Shown here: positions 1 to 11,407 of the stretch, in pieces | Layout of the letters: every line of letters begins with the position of its first letter | Numbering within the stretch: position 1 is the first letter of the stretch | DNA from: Isoetes taiwanensis | Taxonomy: Eukaryota; Streptophyta; Lycopodiopsida; Isoetales; Isoetaceae | DNA: 64,000 nucleotides | Direction: 5' to 3' | NCBI GenBank assembly: GCA_021234155.1 | Contig: JAJEKV010000031.1 | Span: 8,568,748 to 8,632,747 of the forward strand | Program-made: the position numbers and the translations under genes | The notes under the pieces: generated by a model | Seen by the model: the letters and a program-made list of their open reading frames with translations, nothing else | Databases searched by the model: none | Told to the model about the DNA's origin: nothing

Positions 1-2382
1 AACGCTCAACTGCCGCAAGCATCAGCTCGGAAAACAGGTAGGGACAAGAAGAGGAGCAAGAGAGGAAGGTCCCTCAGCTCGGACTCCTCCGACTCAAGCT
101 CAGATTCAGACTCCGATTCCGAGGAAGAAGAAGAGCAGAACCAGGACCGAATAGATGGAAGGCAGAGGAACACTCCAGACGGAAGACAAAAGGGCACAAG
201 AATCTCTGATTACCAGAAGAAAGTAGACTCTGCATTGGGAAATGTTTGGAAGGCCAGGAAACTCGAGCAATTCTCAGGCGAGAATAGGTCAGGCATGGAG
301 GCAGAGGCTTGGCTTGACGAGATGAGTGAATATGGCAACGCCTATGGTATGAAGGATAAGGATAAAGGTAGGGTGGCAACAGCGAACCTGAAAGGAGTAG
401 CACGCATTTGGTGGAAGGGTTATGCCAAGGCTCATGGCTTAAGCAGGGATGCTTGCAGGTTCAAGAAGTTTGCTAAAGCCTTCAAGCGCCATTACGTTCC
501 AAGGGAGCAAAAGTCCACCATGATGCAGCAGTTCTATAGGCTCCAACAGGGAAACAAATCAGTCCAGAAATATACAGAGGAATTCATGAGGCTGAGACTC
601 TATGTACCAAAGTTGGGTGAGAAGCATGCAGTAGAAAGCTACATTGAGGGCCTGAATGATGAGATCCGTAAGCTTGTGAGGGCAATAAACCCTAAGACAG
701 TATCAGAAGCAGAGTCCAAGGCAATAAGCTTGCAAGGAACAGGACCACAGAATAGCGGGCAGAGGCAGCAGTATTACCAGGATAAAGGCAAGGCAACAGG
801 GAGTTATAGCCCTAGAGCAGCCAGTCCAGGCCCAGCTAAAGCCCCATATGGGGGCAACCAGGGGAAGCAGCAGGAGAAGAAACAGGTGTCCTTTAAGGAC
901 AAGCGAGAAGGGTCAAACTACTCCAAAGCGGTGCGATCCTTTTTGCAGGCTATGCCCAAGGAGAAGAGACAGGAGTGCATAGATAAGCAGCTTTGCTTCA
1001 GGTGCTTCCAGCCAGGCCATAGGACAGCGAACTGCCCCTATGTCATGAGTGCAGCACTAGCAGAGTTGGGAGATTGGGACACTCTGTCTGACGACGACGG
1101 CGAGGAAGGCCGCGACTACATTCAGGGTGAGTGTCATATCTTTGCCGCAATAGATACAGAGCAAGCAGAGAGCCAGTATAAGGTAATTTCCACAGTAGGG
1201 AAGGCCAAGGCCAAGTCATTTATAGTCCTGATAGACTCGGGAAGTAGCCATAACTTTGCATCCCCCAGAATGGTTCAAATCTTGAAGTTGAAACCATTGA
1301 AGTCAAACCCGAGGCCCGTTGTGCTAGCAAGCGGAGCAGTAAGGCAGACGGCAGGCAAGAGAATTAACTTCGACATCGACTTGCCAGGGATTAATATCCA
1401 GATGGGGGCAGAGGTAATGGGCATTGGCAAATACGACTTGATCATAGGTATGGAGTACCTTGGACTGGCAGGGGCCATCATTGATTGTGGAAAGCAGAAA
1501 GTGACCTTCCCAACGCCCGACGGCAAGATCATTGAGATCACAGGTAAAGAAGTTGTTCCCATCATGCAGTGTATGTCTTCTAAGCGGCTGTTCAAGTGTA
1601 TCAAGAGTGAGCAAGTAGCATACATCTTTAAGCTCGAGATTGAAGAGCCGGAGTTAGAAGAAAGTGAAGAAGATAAAGTGCTCAACAAGTTGCCCAAGCA
1701 GATAGCTAGCTTGATCACGGAGTTCCACGAGCTCTTCCCGGATGAGATCAAGCAGCTCCCTCCTTATAGGGGAGTCGAGTGCGAGATAGCACTCGAACCG
1801 AGAACAAAGCCGACAAGCAAGGCTCCATATAGAATGACAACGCAGGAGTTGACGGAGCTAAAGAAGCAGTTGCAGGAGCTGCTCGACCTAGGTTTTATTA
1901 GACCTAGTGTCTCGCCATTTGGAGCGCCCATTCTCTTCGTTAAGAAGAAGTATGGTAGTTTAAGGATGTGCATAGACTATAGGCAGTTGAATAAGCACAC
2001 CATTAAGAACAAGTATGCGCTCCCAAGATCAGACGACTTGATGGATCAGCTTCAAGGAGCAAGGATCTTCTCCAAAATCGACTTAAGGTCAGGTTATCAT
2101 CAGATCCGGATAAAGGAAGAAGATATCCATAAAACCGCCTTCAGGACGCGGTACGAGCATTATGAGTTCACGGTAATGCCTTTCGGCTTATCAAATGCCC
2201 CCGCGACGTTCATGAGGCTCATGAACGATATCTTCAGGGAGTTCCTAGACACCTTTGTGATTGTTTTCTTTGATGACATTTTGGTGTATAGCAGATCCCT
2301 TGAAGAGCATGTACAACACTTGAGAAGAGTGCTGGAGAAGTTGAAGAGGCACCAGTTGTACGCCAAGTTGTCGAAGTGCCAC
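1..2382 (+). pseudogene. Chromovirus (Ty3/gypsy) copy A gag-pol, 5' half, cut by CACTA insertion
   Basis: The reading frame is open from base 1 and continues a few codons into the CACTA element (stop at 2437-2439). The true start is upstream of the window; base 1 matches base 42370 of copy C. In order I see a serine/aspartate/glutamate-rich N-terminal region, a Retrotrans_gag domain ([22 protein letters not shown]), a CCHC zinc knuckle ([15 protein letters not shown] near 990-1035), an aspartic protease with a DSGSSHNFA active site near 1232, and reverse transcriptase up to [11 protein letters not shown] and the thumb start. Gag packages the RNA; the polyprotein replicates it. The frame stops being homologous at 2382, where the transposon enters. 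The remainder of pol resumes at 32727. Copy A is inactive because of this insertion and later frameshifts. Nucleotide identity to copy C is very high, so both are recent. Confidence 0.93.
2380..2382. other. Target-site duplication CAC, left copy
   Basis: CAC lies directly outside the CACTACAA terminus and is repeated at 32727-32729. Three-base duplications are the hallmark of the CACTA superfamily. Uninterrupted copy C has a single CAC at this place. Confidence 0.92.
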
Positions 2383-2404
2383 CACTACAAAAAAATTGCC
2401 CTGT

Positions 2405-2720
2405 TACGACGTCTATTACGACGTCCAGACGTCGTTTGAACGTCGATGAACGACGCGAAAAAGTCGATGAACGACGCCTATAACGACGTCTGCACGTCGT
2501 TTTACGACGCGGACGCGTCGCTATACGCGTCGCAACGGCGTCATCTTAAAACGACGACGTGACGTCGTTCAACGACGCCACGTACACGTGGCTGTCACGC
2601 GGTCGGGCGGCCAGCGTGGCGTCGGCGAGCGGGTTGCTGACGTGGCAGCCACGTGTTTGACGTCGTTTAACGACGTCACGTACACGTGGCAGCCACGCGG
2701 CCGGACGGCCAGCGTGGCAT
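2405..2720. repeat. CACTA left subterminal repeat region
   Basis: Many overlapping copies of ACGACGT, CGTCGTT and AACGACG occur in both orientations, with the larger palindrome-like pattern CGTCGTTNAACGACG. Two related copies of a roughly 75-base block containing CACGTACACGTGGC and GGCCAGCGTGGC follow. The right end of the element (32205-32715) has the same motifs. In the CACTA family such arrays bind the TnpA-type protein; that role here is inferred. Confidence 0.8.
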
Positions 2721-3340
2721 TTTTATTTTTTATTTTTTTATAACTTGAAAAAAATAATAATAATACATTTATTATGAATGACGTTAATACATTTAATTTA
2801 AAGCCTATAAAATGAATTTAACCAATAAAGAAATATAAGATTTTAACGTCATTAAATGATGTCGCTTAAATATATAAAAAAATACAAAAATAAATGAAGC
2901 CCCAATTTTTTTAGCTAAATACATTAATCAATAAATTAAGCTAAATACATTAATCAATACATTAAGCATATTGAAAATTAAATACTTACCTGGTACAAGG
3001 TGGCAAAGTTGTTTTGCACAAACAACGCATTTGCTAGGAGTGTACATGCAAAACAATAAATTCAATGATTAGTAAAATATTAGTATAAATAAACAACTTA
3101 AAGGAAAAAAAAAATATGGAAAATCAATGGGGGAGGGGTGGTTTCAATGACGTCCCCTTCTTGGATAACAATTTAACCTAAATAAAGCATTAGTATTTTA
3201 TTAGCGTATTGAAAAAATTAAATCCTTACCTGGAAGAGGTGCCAACTTGTTTTGCAAGAACAACACATTTTGCTAGGAGTGTACATGCAAAACAAAAAAT
3301 TCAATGATTAGAAAGAAATAGTATAAAACAACTAATAAGG
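2721..3340. repeat. AT-rich region with a duplicated ~110-bp block
   Basis: The segment is AT-rich with short repeated phrases such as ACATTAATCAATA. Two similar blocks of about 110 bases lie at about 2975-3085 and 3216-3330. Read on the minus strand, each block has a short open stretch beginning KCVV and ending in CAG followed by GTAAG, a good 5' splice site. They could be duplicated small exons of a captured or transposon gene. No longer protein match was recognised. Confidence 0.45.
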
Positions 3341-3483
3341 AAAAATTTTGGAAAGAAGAAGGGTCTCGTCTTTTAACGACGTCTTCTTAGATGGGAAAAA
3401 AATTACAAGACTCCGAGATGCATCCCAAACAGCAAAACCACCGACGAAAACAGAATTAAAAATCAAGAAAATCACAATCATCG

Positions 3484-3729
3484 TACCTTGAGAAAACTTC
3501 CTCGAGTAGGAATGTAGGCGGTAGGCACACAGTTGAGCTCTTCGGGTACGACAGGCTTCTTGATGGTAGGAAACCAGGTAGAGGCGCTCGTAAATAGGAA
3601 AACAAGCCCAAGGAGAACGCCGATGACCAAAGAGGAGGAAAAATGGACTGTAAAAAGGGAAAGGAGCTGAGGTGGCGTCCCCATCCAAGGAATGGCGGTT
3701 CTATTGCTAGCGCAATAGAACCGAAGCAT
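3484..3729 (-). pseudogene. Possible first exon of an unknown membrane-anchored protein inside the CACTA element
   Basis: A minus-strand frame of about 80 codons starts at ATG near 3729. It contains one hydrophobic stretch (SSSLVIGVLLGLVFLFTSA) of the kind seen in type II signal anchors, then a short polar stretch (TIKKPVVPEELN). It ends at CTCAAG followed by GTACGA, a plausible 5' splice site near 3483. The exon-like blocks at 3233 and 2988 lie downstream on the same strand. CACTA elements often capture host gene pieces, but I cannot name the parent. The ATG lies in an 11-bp inverted repeat (GGTTCTATTGC, 3697-3722). Confidence 0.3.
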
Positions 3730-4660
3730 TACAAGAAGAATGGAAGAATTCCGAAGAAGAAAAGGCTAAGAAGAAGAGGAGGAACCCGAAAATGGGGAGG
3801 AAGAATACGAAGAAGATGAAGCGCAAGAGGAGGATTAAGAGTAAGAATTTGAATAAGAGGAGGAAGAAGTAGTATAAGAGGAGGAAGAATCGAAGAAGAA
3901 GATGACAAAGGGAATGGAAGAATATGTATGGAAGAAGGATGCAAGAATGGAAGAAGAAGAATGAAGGTTGAAGGAAGAACAAACAACAAATACAAAAAGC
4001 CCTAAATCTACCCAAAAACAAGTTTAGATTCAAAAAACGAGTTGGTTGATCCGTGCACATACCTTATGAAGCTTGTCTTACACTTAGAATAAACCCCAAA
4101 GTAGATCCTACCAAAAATCGCCTCAAAAAACGCCTCCTCCATAAGCTTTGCTTGCTCGAAAATAAGCGGGATTGCCACTGCTTTCGATTTAAATCCGCAG
4201 TCGTCGTCAAAAAAAAAAAAAAAATAATAAAAAAAATAAAAAAATAAATTAAATTAAATAGTATAGAATGCATGTACACTTGATACATGGGTTTATTTAA
4301 CCGATAGGGGTTTATTTGACTTGCTACACCAAGTAAAGTTATGAAATATACCACCATGAAAATGTTCAATGTTTTGTGGTACATCCGTTGAGCTATGAGG
4401 TATATAATAATGATGATGATAACTAGTAATACCTTACCCGCTCGATAACTAATACCTTACCAACATGCAAAGATGTAGTTTATCTTAAAATTTTATTTTG
4501 TTAGATTTAAAAAGGTTAGGTTTCCACCAATAGTATATGTAGCTACGTGTTCGCTTTGTTACTTACGACATATATATATATTTTTTTTAATTTTGTCCCC
4601 GCTATGAGAACTAATACCCTACCAACATGCGAAGATGTAGTTTATCTCAACAAGCTAGGC
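3730..4660. other. Purine-rich and AT-rich stretch without a supported gene
   Basis: 3730-3990 is GAA/AGG-rich on the plus strand, which keeps minus-strand frames open by composition alone. 4209-4255 is nearly pure A with a few T. A phrase containing CTAATACC, TACCAACATGC and GATGTAGTTTATCT occurs twice (about 4450-4492 and 4608-4650). I see no gene here. Confidence 0.6.
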
Positions 4661-6908
4661 TGACTTAGGAAGCTAGGTGAAAAAATCAGAATTTAAGTCC
4701 GCATTACTATGCATTAATTACGAATTTACTTAATGTCTTGCTATCGCAAAAGCGGGCCTTGACTTCTAACCGCCACAACGGAGGAGTACAGTCCAAACTC
4801 CATTCCGTCGGTTCCCCTTGCTTCGTTCTCAATCGCATCCGATTGGCCACGCCCCAAGTGCAAAAGACCAAAACTTCGGCACCCAAAAACGCAAAACCCC
4901 GCTAGAACCTCGGCAACTCATAGGGTTTACGTTTGAAGGCTCTATGCTTGTCGATTTGACTAGGACCTTGCGCCCGTGTCTTGGCGTAGGGGCGTGTTGG
5001 CCTTGAGCACGGACCCTAAAACCACCCTGGCAGCTTGCCCCAAAAGTCCTCTCCGAAGGCCACGCGCGACGGACGGGCAACTTCCCCTCTCCGAACCGTG
5101 ATCTGTCTCGCCAATGAACTCGGAACATCGACATTGCCCTAGGGACCAAGTTTTGTGGCGAAGCCCACCCCTTCTCGAAGCGCCAAACTATCTCATGTGC
5201 AACACACTCGTAGTCAATTGGCCTAGGAGGTGGTGGTCTTTACCGCAATGTAGGGCGTAAGTGTTTCTTTCTTTTGCAAAACTGACCGTGTAACTTGGTC
5301 CCTAGGGTAATTTTGGCATTCCGGACGATGTGGCGAAGTCGGATCGGCATTTCGGAGCCTCCGCAATGTCCGAACGACAAAACACTTTGGTTTCTACATT
5401 GTCTCCCCCGGGGACGCCCAGCGGTTTGATATGTTCTCCCGGACGGATGCTGGATTTTTGGACCTTCTCGGACCAGGTTCCCGGAACAAAGGATTCAACG
5501 GTCGATACGGAACCGAGATCCGGGAGTGTGGCCTTTAGCGTACACCCCCCCGGCGGAGCGCTGCCAGGAAAGGCTGCCTCGGGAAGCTTTTTGGGGCTCG
5601 CCTCCTGGGGTTCGGACTCTCCCCTCTAATGAGGAGGCCTTGCAAGGTCCTGGCCTTGTTTGACTTGGGCAAGTGTGCTACCGCACGCTGCCCAACAACA
5701 GTCGCTGTGGACCGTTCTAGTGCAAACTATTTGATCTAAACCTTATCCAAAATTTTTGAAAGTTGGCCTATATGTTGGCGATGACTTAGGAAGCTAGCTG
5801 ACAAAAAATCAGAATTTAAGTCCAGTACTATGCATTAATTACGAATTTACTTAATTTCTTGCTCTCGCAAAAGCGGCCCTTGATTTCTAACTACCACAAC
5901 GGGAGGAGTATGTGTCCAAACTCCATTCCGCCGGTTCCCCTTACTTCCAGCGTTCTCAACCGCATGTGATCGGCCATGTCCCAAGTGCAAAAGACCAAAA
6001 CTTCGGCACCCAAAACGCAAAACCCCGCTAGAACACGGCAACTCATAGGGTTTACGTTTGGGAGGCTCTATCCTTGTCGATTTGACTAGGACCTTTGCGC
6101 CATGTCTTGATGTAGAGGGGGTGTTGGCCTTGAGCATGGACCCTAAAACCACCCAAAGCGGCTTGCCCCAAAATTCCTCTCCGAAGGCCACCGCGGCCGG
6201 ACGGGCAACTTCCCTCTCCGGAACCAGGTGATCCGCTCTCGCCAATGGACTCGAACGTCGACATTGCTCTAGGGACTAAGTTTTGTGGCGAAGCCCACCC
6301 TTCTCGAAGAAGCGCCAACTATCTCATGTGCAACACACTCGTAGTCAATTGGCCTAGGAGGTGGGCTGGCGAATCTTTAATGTAGGGCGTAAGTGTTTCT
6401 TTTTGCAAAACCGGCCGACCGTAAACTTGGTCCCTAGGGTAATTTTGGCATTCCTGACAATCGCGAAGTCGGATCGGCATTTGAACCTCCGCAATCTCCG
6501 AACGACAAAACACTTTGGTTTCTACTGCCGCCGCCAGACGCTTCGGTTTGATATGTTCTCCGGACGGATGTTGGATTTTTTTTTGACCTTCTCGGACCAG
6601 GTTCCCGGAACAAAGGATTCAACGGTGGGATACGGAACCGAGATCCGGGAGTGTGGTCTTTAGCGTCACGCCCCGTGGGCGGAGCCCGCCAGAAAGGCTG
6701 CCTCGGGAAGCTTTTGGGGCTCGCCTCACGGGTTCTGGACTCTCCCCTCTAATGAGGAGGCCTTGCAAGGTCCCGGCCTTGTTTGACTTGGGCAAGTGTG
6801 CCCATTTCGGCTGCCCAACAACAGTTTTGCCCGGACCGTTCTAGTGCAAACTATTTGATCTAAACCATATCCAAAATTTTTGAAAGTTGGCCTGTATGTT
6901 GGCGATGA
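4661..6908. repeat. Two units of a ~1.12-kb tandem repeat (left block)
   Basis: The phrase TGACTTAGGAAGCT occurs at 4661 and 5782, giving a period of about 1121 bases, and the whole units align with small differences. The second unit ends at 6906-6908 with GGCGATGA, where the LTR array begins. The same unit recurs at 29649-32128. Open frames inside are short, differ between units and are not conserved, so I call no gene. Confidence 0.85.
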
Positions 6909-7044
6909 TCGGTGGACGTTCGGGACGTTATACGGTCCCGGGGATTATCTCGTACCACCTGGCCACGCCGCATTACCGCCACCCCGACCGACGTATACGC
7001 TACCGTGTAGCCAGGTGGGTAGCCCCTAGGGGGCAACTTGCCAG

Positions 7045-7320
7045 AAATATGTGCAACTATTAATGTGCACATTTTCCAATGTACACATTAATGTGGGCAC
7101 ACATTTCCATGTGGACACTTCATGCCAAGTGGGCCACACCCATAGGTGCTATTAATGTGCACATTTTCCAATGTACACATTAATGTGGGCACACATTTCC
7201 ATGTGGACACTTCATGCCAAGTGGGCCACACCCATAGGTGCAATTAATGTGCACATTTTCCAATGTACACATTAATGTGGGCTCACATTTCCATGTGGGC
7301 ACACATTTCCATGTGGGCAC
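7045..7320 (+). repeat. U3 tandem repeats in LTR1
   Basis: Units contain ATTAATGTGCACATTTTCC, ATGTGGGCACACATTTCC and CCAAGTGGGCCACACCC, repeated about every 95 bases. LTR1 and LTR2 carry about three units, LTR3 two, and the copy A/C LTR one shortened unit. U3 repeats of this kind usually act as enhancers; that is an inference. Confidence 0.85.
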
Positions 7321-7387
7321 ATTTGGCCACCTAGCCCTTAAAGGCAAGTGGGCCCATTTCCAATTATCCCACATGCCCAAAAGGGAT

Positions 7388-7445
7388 AATTGGAAACCCT
7401 AACCAACCCCCTTGTCTATATAGGGTGGGAAACCCTAACTTGCCC
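7388..7445 (+). promoter_or_regulatory. LTR1 core promoter: TATA box between two telo-box motifs
   Basis: GGAAACCCTAACC precedes and GGAAACCCTAACTTG follows the sequence GTCTATATAGGG. The same arrangement is present in LTR2 (about 15185-15240) and LTR3 (about 27605-27655). In the copy A/C LTR the TATA core is CTATTTAG. Telo boxes occur in many plant promoters of growth-related genes. Confidence 0.7.
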
Positions 7446-8665
7446 ATTTTCGATTCTAGGGCTTTAGAACTCTGTTTTGGCTGCCTCAACAGCCAAAACC
7501 GCCTCCCAGACTCTGCCTGGGAGAATTGCATCCTTAGTTTCCCTTGATTCGAGCGTTTTAGCAGGATGGTCGTGCTCAGGTCAGGAGGAGCCTCTCAAGG
7601 ATCAGGTATTTGGCCAATTAGAGAGTCTAAACCCTATTTTAGTCATTGAATCAGTAGGTTTAGCCTATTAAATTGCCCATAGCAGCCCTCTAGATCTCTA
7701 GATAGCAGATTCTAACTAAAGAACCTAACTCTATGATGTAGATTAGATCTAGTTCTTTAGTTCTCTGTGAAGTATATGGGTGATGTATCTCTATGAACCT
7801 AAAGCTCTGTAGTTGATGCTCCTAGAGTAGCCTCTCTAGCACACTGTAGATTCGGCCTGTGCACAAGAGCCACACCGGGATGTGGGTGAAGGGGCCAGAC
7901 TGGCTAAGAAGGAGGTTCATGTCCTGACTCCTGAACGATCCCTCTGGTGTGTAAAGCCTACCGGGGATCATTGTGACTAGGTCCAATGGCTTGTCACTGC
8001 GTGCGGGCAAGGCATGGGCTCGACACCCGTGAAGTGGTGTTCACTTTCCAGTGGGTTCAGTCGAATACGGGCAGTGACCCTCTAGTCACCTTGAGTTAGC
8101 ATGTAGATCTCTGGAGGGAGTGATCCCTACCTGCCCCATCGGAACTGGGAAGATGAGCCCAGGAATAGCCCTTTTGGCTATGCATCCCGTGGCTACTGAT
8201 CAAGTCCCGACACTTTTCAGCCCCACTCGCAAAGTGTGCAATGGAGGGGCGGATGGAGTGGACAACCCTATGCCATGTTCATATGCCACCCAAATCCATT
8301 GCCATGAATTCATGCGCAATGAACTCGAGACCCAAGCCGTCCGGTCATCCCTTCGAAGTCCGAGCCTTGGGTAGGATCCCCTATGTGATGTGCCGATCTT
8401 TGTCGATGCAGATATGTGGAGGACCATCCTTTGAGATGGTCCTATGATGTTGATGTATGTGCTACGACATGTATGTTTACGCCCGCAGCCTAGGTAGGCC
8501 CCGAGGGAGACGGGTGTAATGACCCCTTCACTCTTCCCACCGCACCCGCCATGGTTGCAAAGTCATGTGAAGGGCCCCCAGTATTAGCATGGAGCTGGTA
8601 TGGGGATGAACTCCTGCTTGTATATGGCGAAAGTGCACCGTATATGAGTAGGGGACGTCACGCGG

Positions 8666-8678
8666 TGGTATCGTGAGC
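8666..8678 (+). other. Degenerate primer-binding site of internal region 1
   Basis: TGGTATCGTGAGC differs from the initiator tRNA-Met site TGGTATCAGAGC present in the other copies. It lies directly after the end of LTR1. Confidence 0.75.
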
Positions 8679-8868
8679 TATGTTCTTGGAGACCAAGAGC
8701 AAAGCAATCGCCATGTTCCCAGAGCACTAACTTGATAGGATCCTTAAACCTCGAAAATGGGAAAATTTTTTCTCATTTTTGTAGTTATGCTAAGCTAGTA
8801 ACAGCTTAAAATGAATAAAAATGTAAAAAGATTAAAAATTGGTGAGCCAACATCCATAAAGTAGGGTG

Positions 8869-9130
8869 GTCTCACACGTCGCGCCAGGACCGAAAACGAG
8901 ATTCTCGAAATCGGGCTGGGCGCAACGTGTGAGACATTCAGCCTTGACACCAAAAAGTTGTAAATTACAGTAAAATAACTTGGTAATTCTAATTTTAAGC
9001 TAAGAATCAGTAGAATTAGCATGTTACATGTTCAAAAAGTACAAAATTTAGTAGTGGGCCCCACCATGTCTCACACGCCGCACTGACCGAAAAACGAGAT
9101 TCTCGAAATGCGGGCTTAAACGTGTGAGAC
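8869..9130 (+). promoter_or_regulatory. Paired ~67-bp hairpins upstream of the H3 gene, internal 1
   Basis: 8869-8935 is a near-perfect inverted repeat with outer arms GTCTCACACGT and ACGTGTGAGAC, inner arms GCGCC and GGCGC, and a small centre CGAGATTCTCG. A second, more decayed copy is at 9068-9130. A TATA box follows at 9206. The same pair-then-TATA order is found before every H3 gene and every ORF2 in this family. Confidence 0.85.
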
Positions 9131-9205
9131 CTTGCTTAATTAGATGTTTTAGATGATTTAAGTACCCCAAAAAGGTAGTTAAAAGGTGACCTAAAAATTG
9201 GCCCC

Positions 9206-9213
9206 TATAAATA
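9206..9213 (+). promoter_or_regulatory. TATA box of the H3 gene, internal 1
   Basis: TATAAATA lies about 112 bases before the first ATG of the H3 gene. Homologous sites are at 29438 (internal 3) and 38312 (copy C); in internal 2 the site is altered to TATTAATA near 19880. Confidence 0.75.
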
Positions 9214-9321
9214 GACCTAGACCTCCCCCCCCCCCATTTTTCGTGTTCTTCCCTAGAACTTTGCTCGTGCTCGCCAAGGCGATCTTCCTCGGGCGCTTTA
9301 GCTCCGATCGACAACGACCAA

Positions 9322-10695
9322 ATGATGGCCCGCACCAAACAAACCGCAAGGAAGCCTAGCCGGCGATCCTCCAGCGCCGGGCCCCAAGATCTTCGGAGGA
9401 TCGCCGAGAACGCCTTCTCCATGAAGGCGAATCTTCTTCGAGCGACGAAGCGGGATCGGATCGGAGCGACCGTCTGAGCTTCGTGAGAAGACGACCGCCG
9501 GACATCATGCACCAAATCCTCGAGGAGATCGCATGAGGAGGGAAGAAGCAAGGAGGAGCAGGAGCGTATAGGGCAGCAAGAAACCAGAGCAGCCCTGTGG
9601 AGGACACCCGCCCACGAGGAGCAGCTGAGCAAGCGGACCACCAAGAGCCCCAGAGCAGCCCCAGGAGGACACCCGCCCACAGGAGGAACAGCGGGAGCAG
9701 GCGGACCAATCAACAGCCCAAGAGCAACCCCAGGCTGAGACCCACCTGCAAGAAGAGCAAGGAAGAGAAGAACAAAGAATACAAAGAAAGACTCACCACG
9801 AGGAAGCCGACCTTGCACGCCCATCGCCAGTATGAAGCCAAAGAGCCACGGGAGCAGAGGACGAAGAGTCGGGAGGACGACCCGACCACAGCCGGCGAGT
9901 CGAAGAAGAGGAAGGCCAAAGCCATCAAGGCAGGCAAAAGGAAAGTGGTGAAGGTCAGGAAGCGAGCAGTGGGTCCCATCATCAACGAGCCGTCAGGAGA
10001 GGAGACCCCGCCTACTACCGACGACTCAGATGAAGACTACGTGCCAGGCGCAGAGGGAGCAAGCTCTTCAAAACCCCCGGTCGTAGAGGAGGAAACCCCT
10101 GAGCAGGTGGCACAGGAACAGGAGGAGGCGGGACAGTTGGCGAAGCCCCCACCTTTCCCGACGTGGGATAGGGTTAAAGCCCCGCGACCCCAACGGGAGG
10201 CGTATGTGATAGACCCTGTCAAGGTCTATCAGAAGAGAATTAGGGAGCACAACTCCTATATGGAGAAGTGGGAGGCATACAATGCCTACTTTCAGGAGCA
10301 TCGGGTGAGGACAAATTGAAGCCGGAGTACCCCGGCGTACCTTGAAGCCACCGCCACCCGTGCCCAAGCCTCCCGAGCACCGTGTAAGAAGCGGAGCAAG
10401 AAGAAGAAGTTGGAGGACGAGTTCTTAAGGAGATCCGCCACTTCTTCCGTAGAGTTACTGGACTCTTGATTCCCCGGGCGCCGTTCCAACGCTTGGTTCG
10501 TGAGGTAATGCAAGAATACAACACGGACATGCGAGTAACCGATGAAATATTGCTGTGCCTACAGGAGGCAGCAGAAGCAAAAATAGTGCAGCACTTCGAA
10601 GATTCAACGGCTACCGCGACTTGCACGCGAAGAGGGTTACCCTCATGAGGCAGGATATGTATCTTGCCAGGCACATCAAGGGAGAACGCCCTTGA
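9322..10695 (+). pseudogene. Retrotransposon histone H3 gene, internal 1 (frameshifted)
   Basis: The gene starts ATGATG; the second ATG opens MARTKQTARKPS, the mature H3 tail through K9. Frameshifts then break the frame (stop near 9477) and it is recovered in other frames. From about 9885 the protein is recognisable again (KKRKAKAIKAGKRKVVKV, then an acidic DDSDEDYVPG patch). The histone fold follows with LLIPRAPFQRLVREVMQ, TDMRVTDE, CLQEAAEAKIVQHFEDS, and in a shifted frame HAKRVTLMRQDM and GERP before a stop at 10693. The full alpha-2 helix is present, unlike in copy C. The intact homologue is at 38422-39720. Confidence 0.88.
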
Positions 10696-10839
10696 CATTT
10701 TGTAATTAACTGAAAAAATTTTGTTAATATAAAGAATTTTTGTGTAAATAAAGTGTCAAACCTTGTTTAAATAAGTTAAGATATCGATCCCTAGCTTTTG
10801 TTTTAGTTAAATTGGAGCTTTGAGCAAAATTGAGACGAT

Positions 10840-11105
10840 GTCTCACACGTCGCGCCAAGACCGAAAACGAGATTCTCAAAATTGGTCTGGGCGCAACGTG
10901 TGAGACCATGCCCAAAAATGCCCAAAACAGCTCCAAATCGACCAAATAAGGGGTCAATTCTGCCTAACTCGACGAGTTTAGTGGAATTACAGCCTTAGAT
11001 CACTTAAATTGAGTAAGCCTAGCCCAATTAGGACCCATGTCTCACACGTCGCGCCAGGACAGAAAACGAGATTCTCGAAATCGGTCTGGGCGCAACGTGT
11101 GAGAC
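10840..11105 (+). promoter_or_regulatory. Paired hairpins upstream of ORF2, internal 1
   Basis: Two copies of the 67-bp inverted repeat lie at 10840-10906 and 11039-11105, both with arms GTCTCACACGT / ACGTGTGAGAC. They precede the ORF2 TATA box at 11284, mirroring the arrangement before the H3 gene. Confidence 0.85.
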
Positions 11106-11283
11106 CTCGTACCATTTCTTCACTAAATGATCTCCAAATTGTACAATAGGTTCAGTAGTTGTTCTTAGCATGCTCAAACCCTAGAAATAGTCTTCTAACT
11201 TGCAATCGCATCCCTTAATAGATCAGAATTGCCTAATCTCAGTAAAATCTAGGTCATCCAAAAATTAGGGTTTTCCCCAATTC

Positions 11284-11291
11284 TATAAATA
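11284..11291 (+). promoter_or_regulatory. TATA box of ORF2, internal 1
   Basis: TATAAATA lies about 124 bases upstream of the ORF2 ATG at 11408. The spacing is the same in internal 2 (21951 to 22075) and copy C (40321 to 40443). Confidence 0.75.
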
Positions 11292-11407
11292 TGTTCCCCC
11301 CATTTCCCATTTAGCACCCTGCAAATTTGCTCTCCACTGCTTAGGCGATCTTCCAGCTCCCTGAGGCGCTTCTACATCCGTCTGTTACTCCCTTCTTAGC
11401 TAGATCA

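Larger units (their letters stand above)
6911..8660 (+). mobile_element. LTR1 of the tandem array
   Basis: It matches LTR2 and LTR3 throughout. The start is slightly corrupted (TGGACGTTC instead of TGTGACGTTC). It contains a three-unit tandem repeat in U3 (about 7045-7320), a TATA box (CTATATAG near 7410-7420) flanked by two AAACCCTAA telo-box motifs, and an inverted repeat AACTAAAGAAC / GTTCTTTAGTT (7714-7762). It ends at GACGTCA before a damaged primer site. Confidence 0.88.

Noticed and set aside
4818-6663. Short frames inside the 1.12-kb tandem repeats
   Set aside because: Frames differ between units because of indels and lack any recognisable domain.
7388-7445. Interstitial telomere repeat
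   Set aside because: Only single AAACCCTAA units occur, not tandem telomere repeats.
9048-9824. Minus-strand 258-codon frame opposite the H3 gene
   Set aside because: It is the shadow of the GC-rich H3 coding strand and is not conserved between copies.
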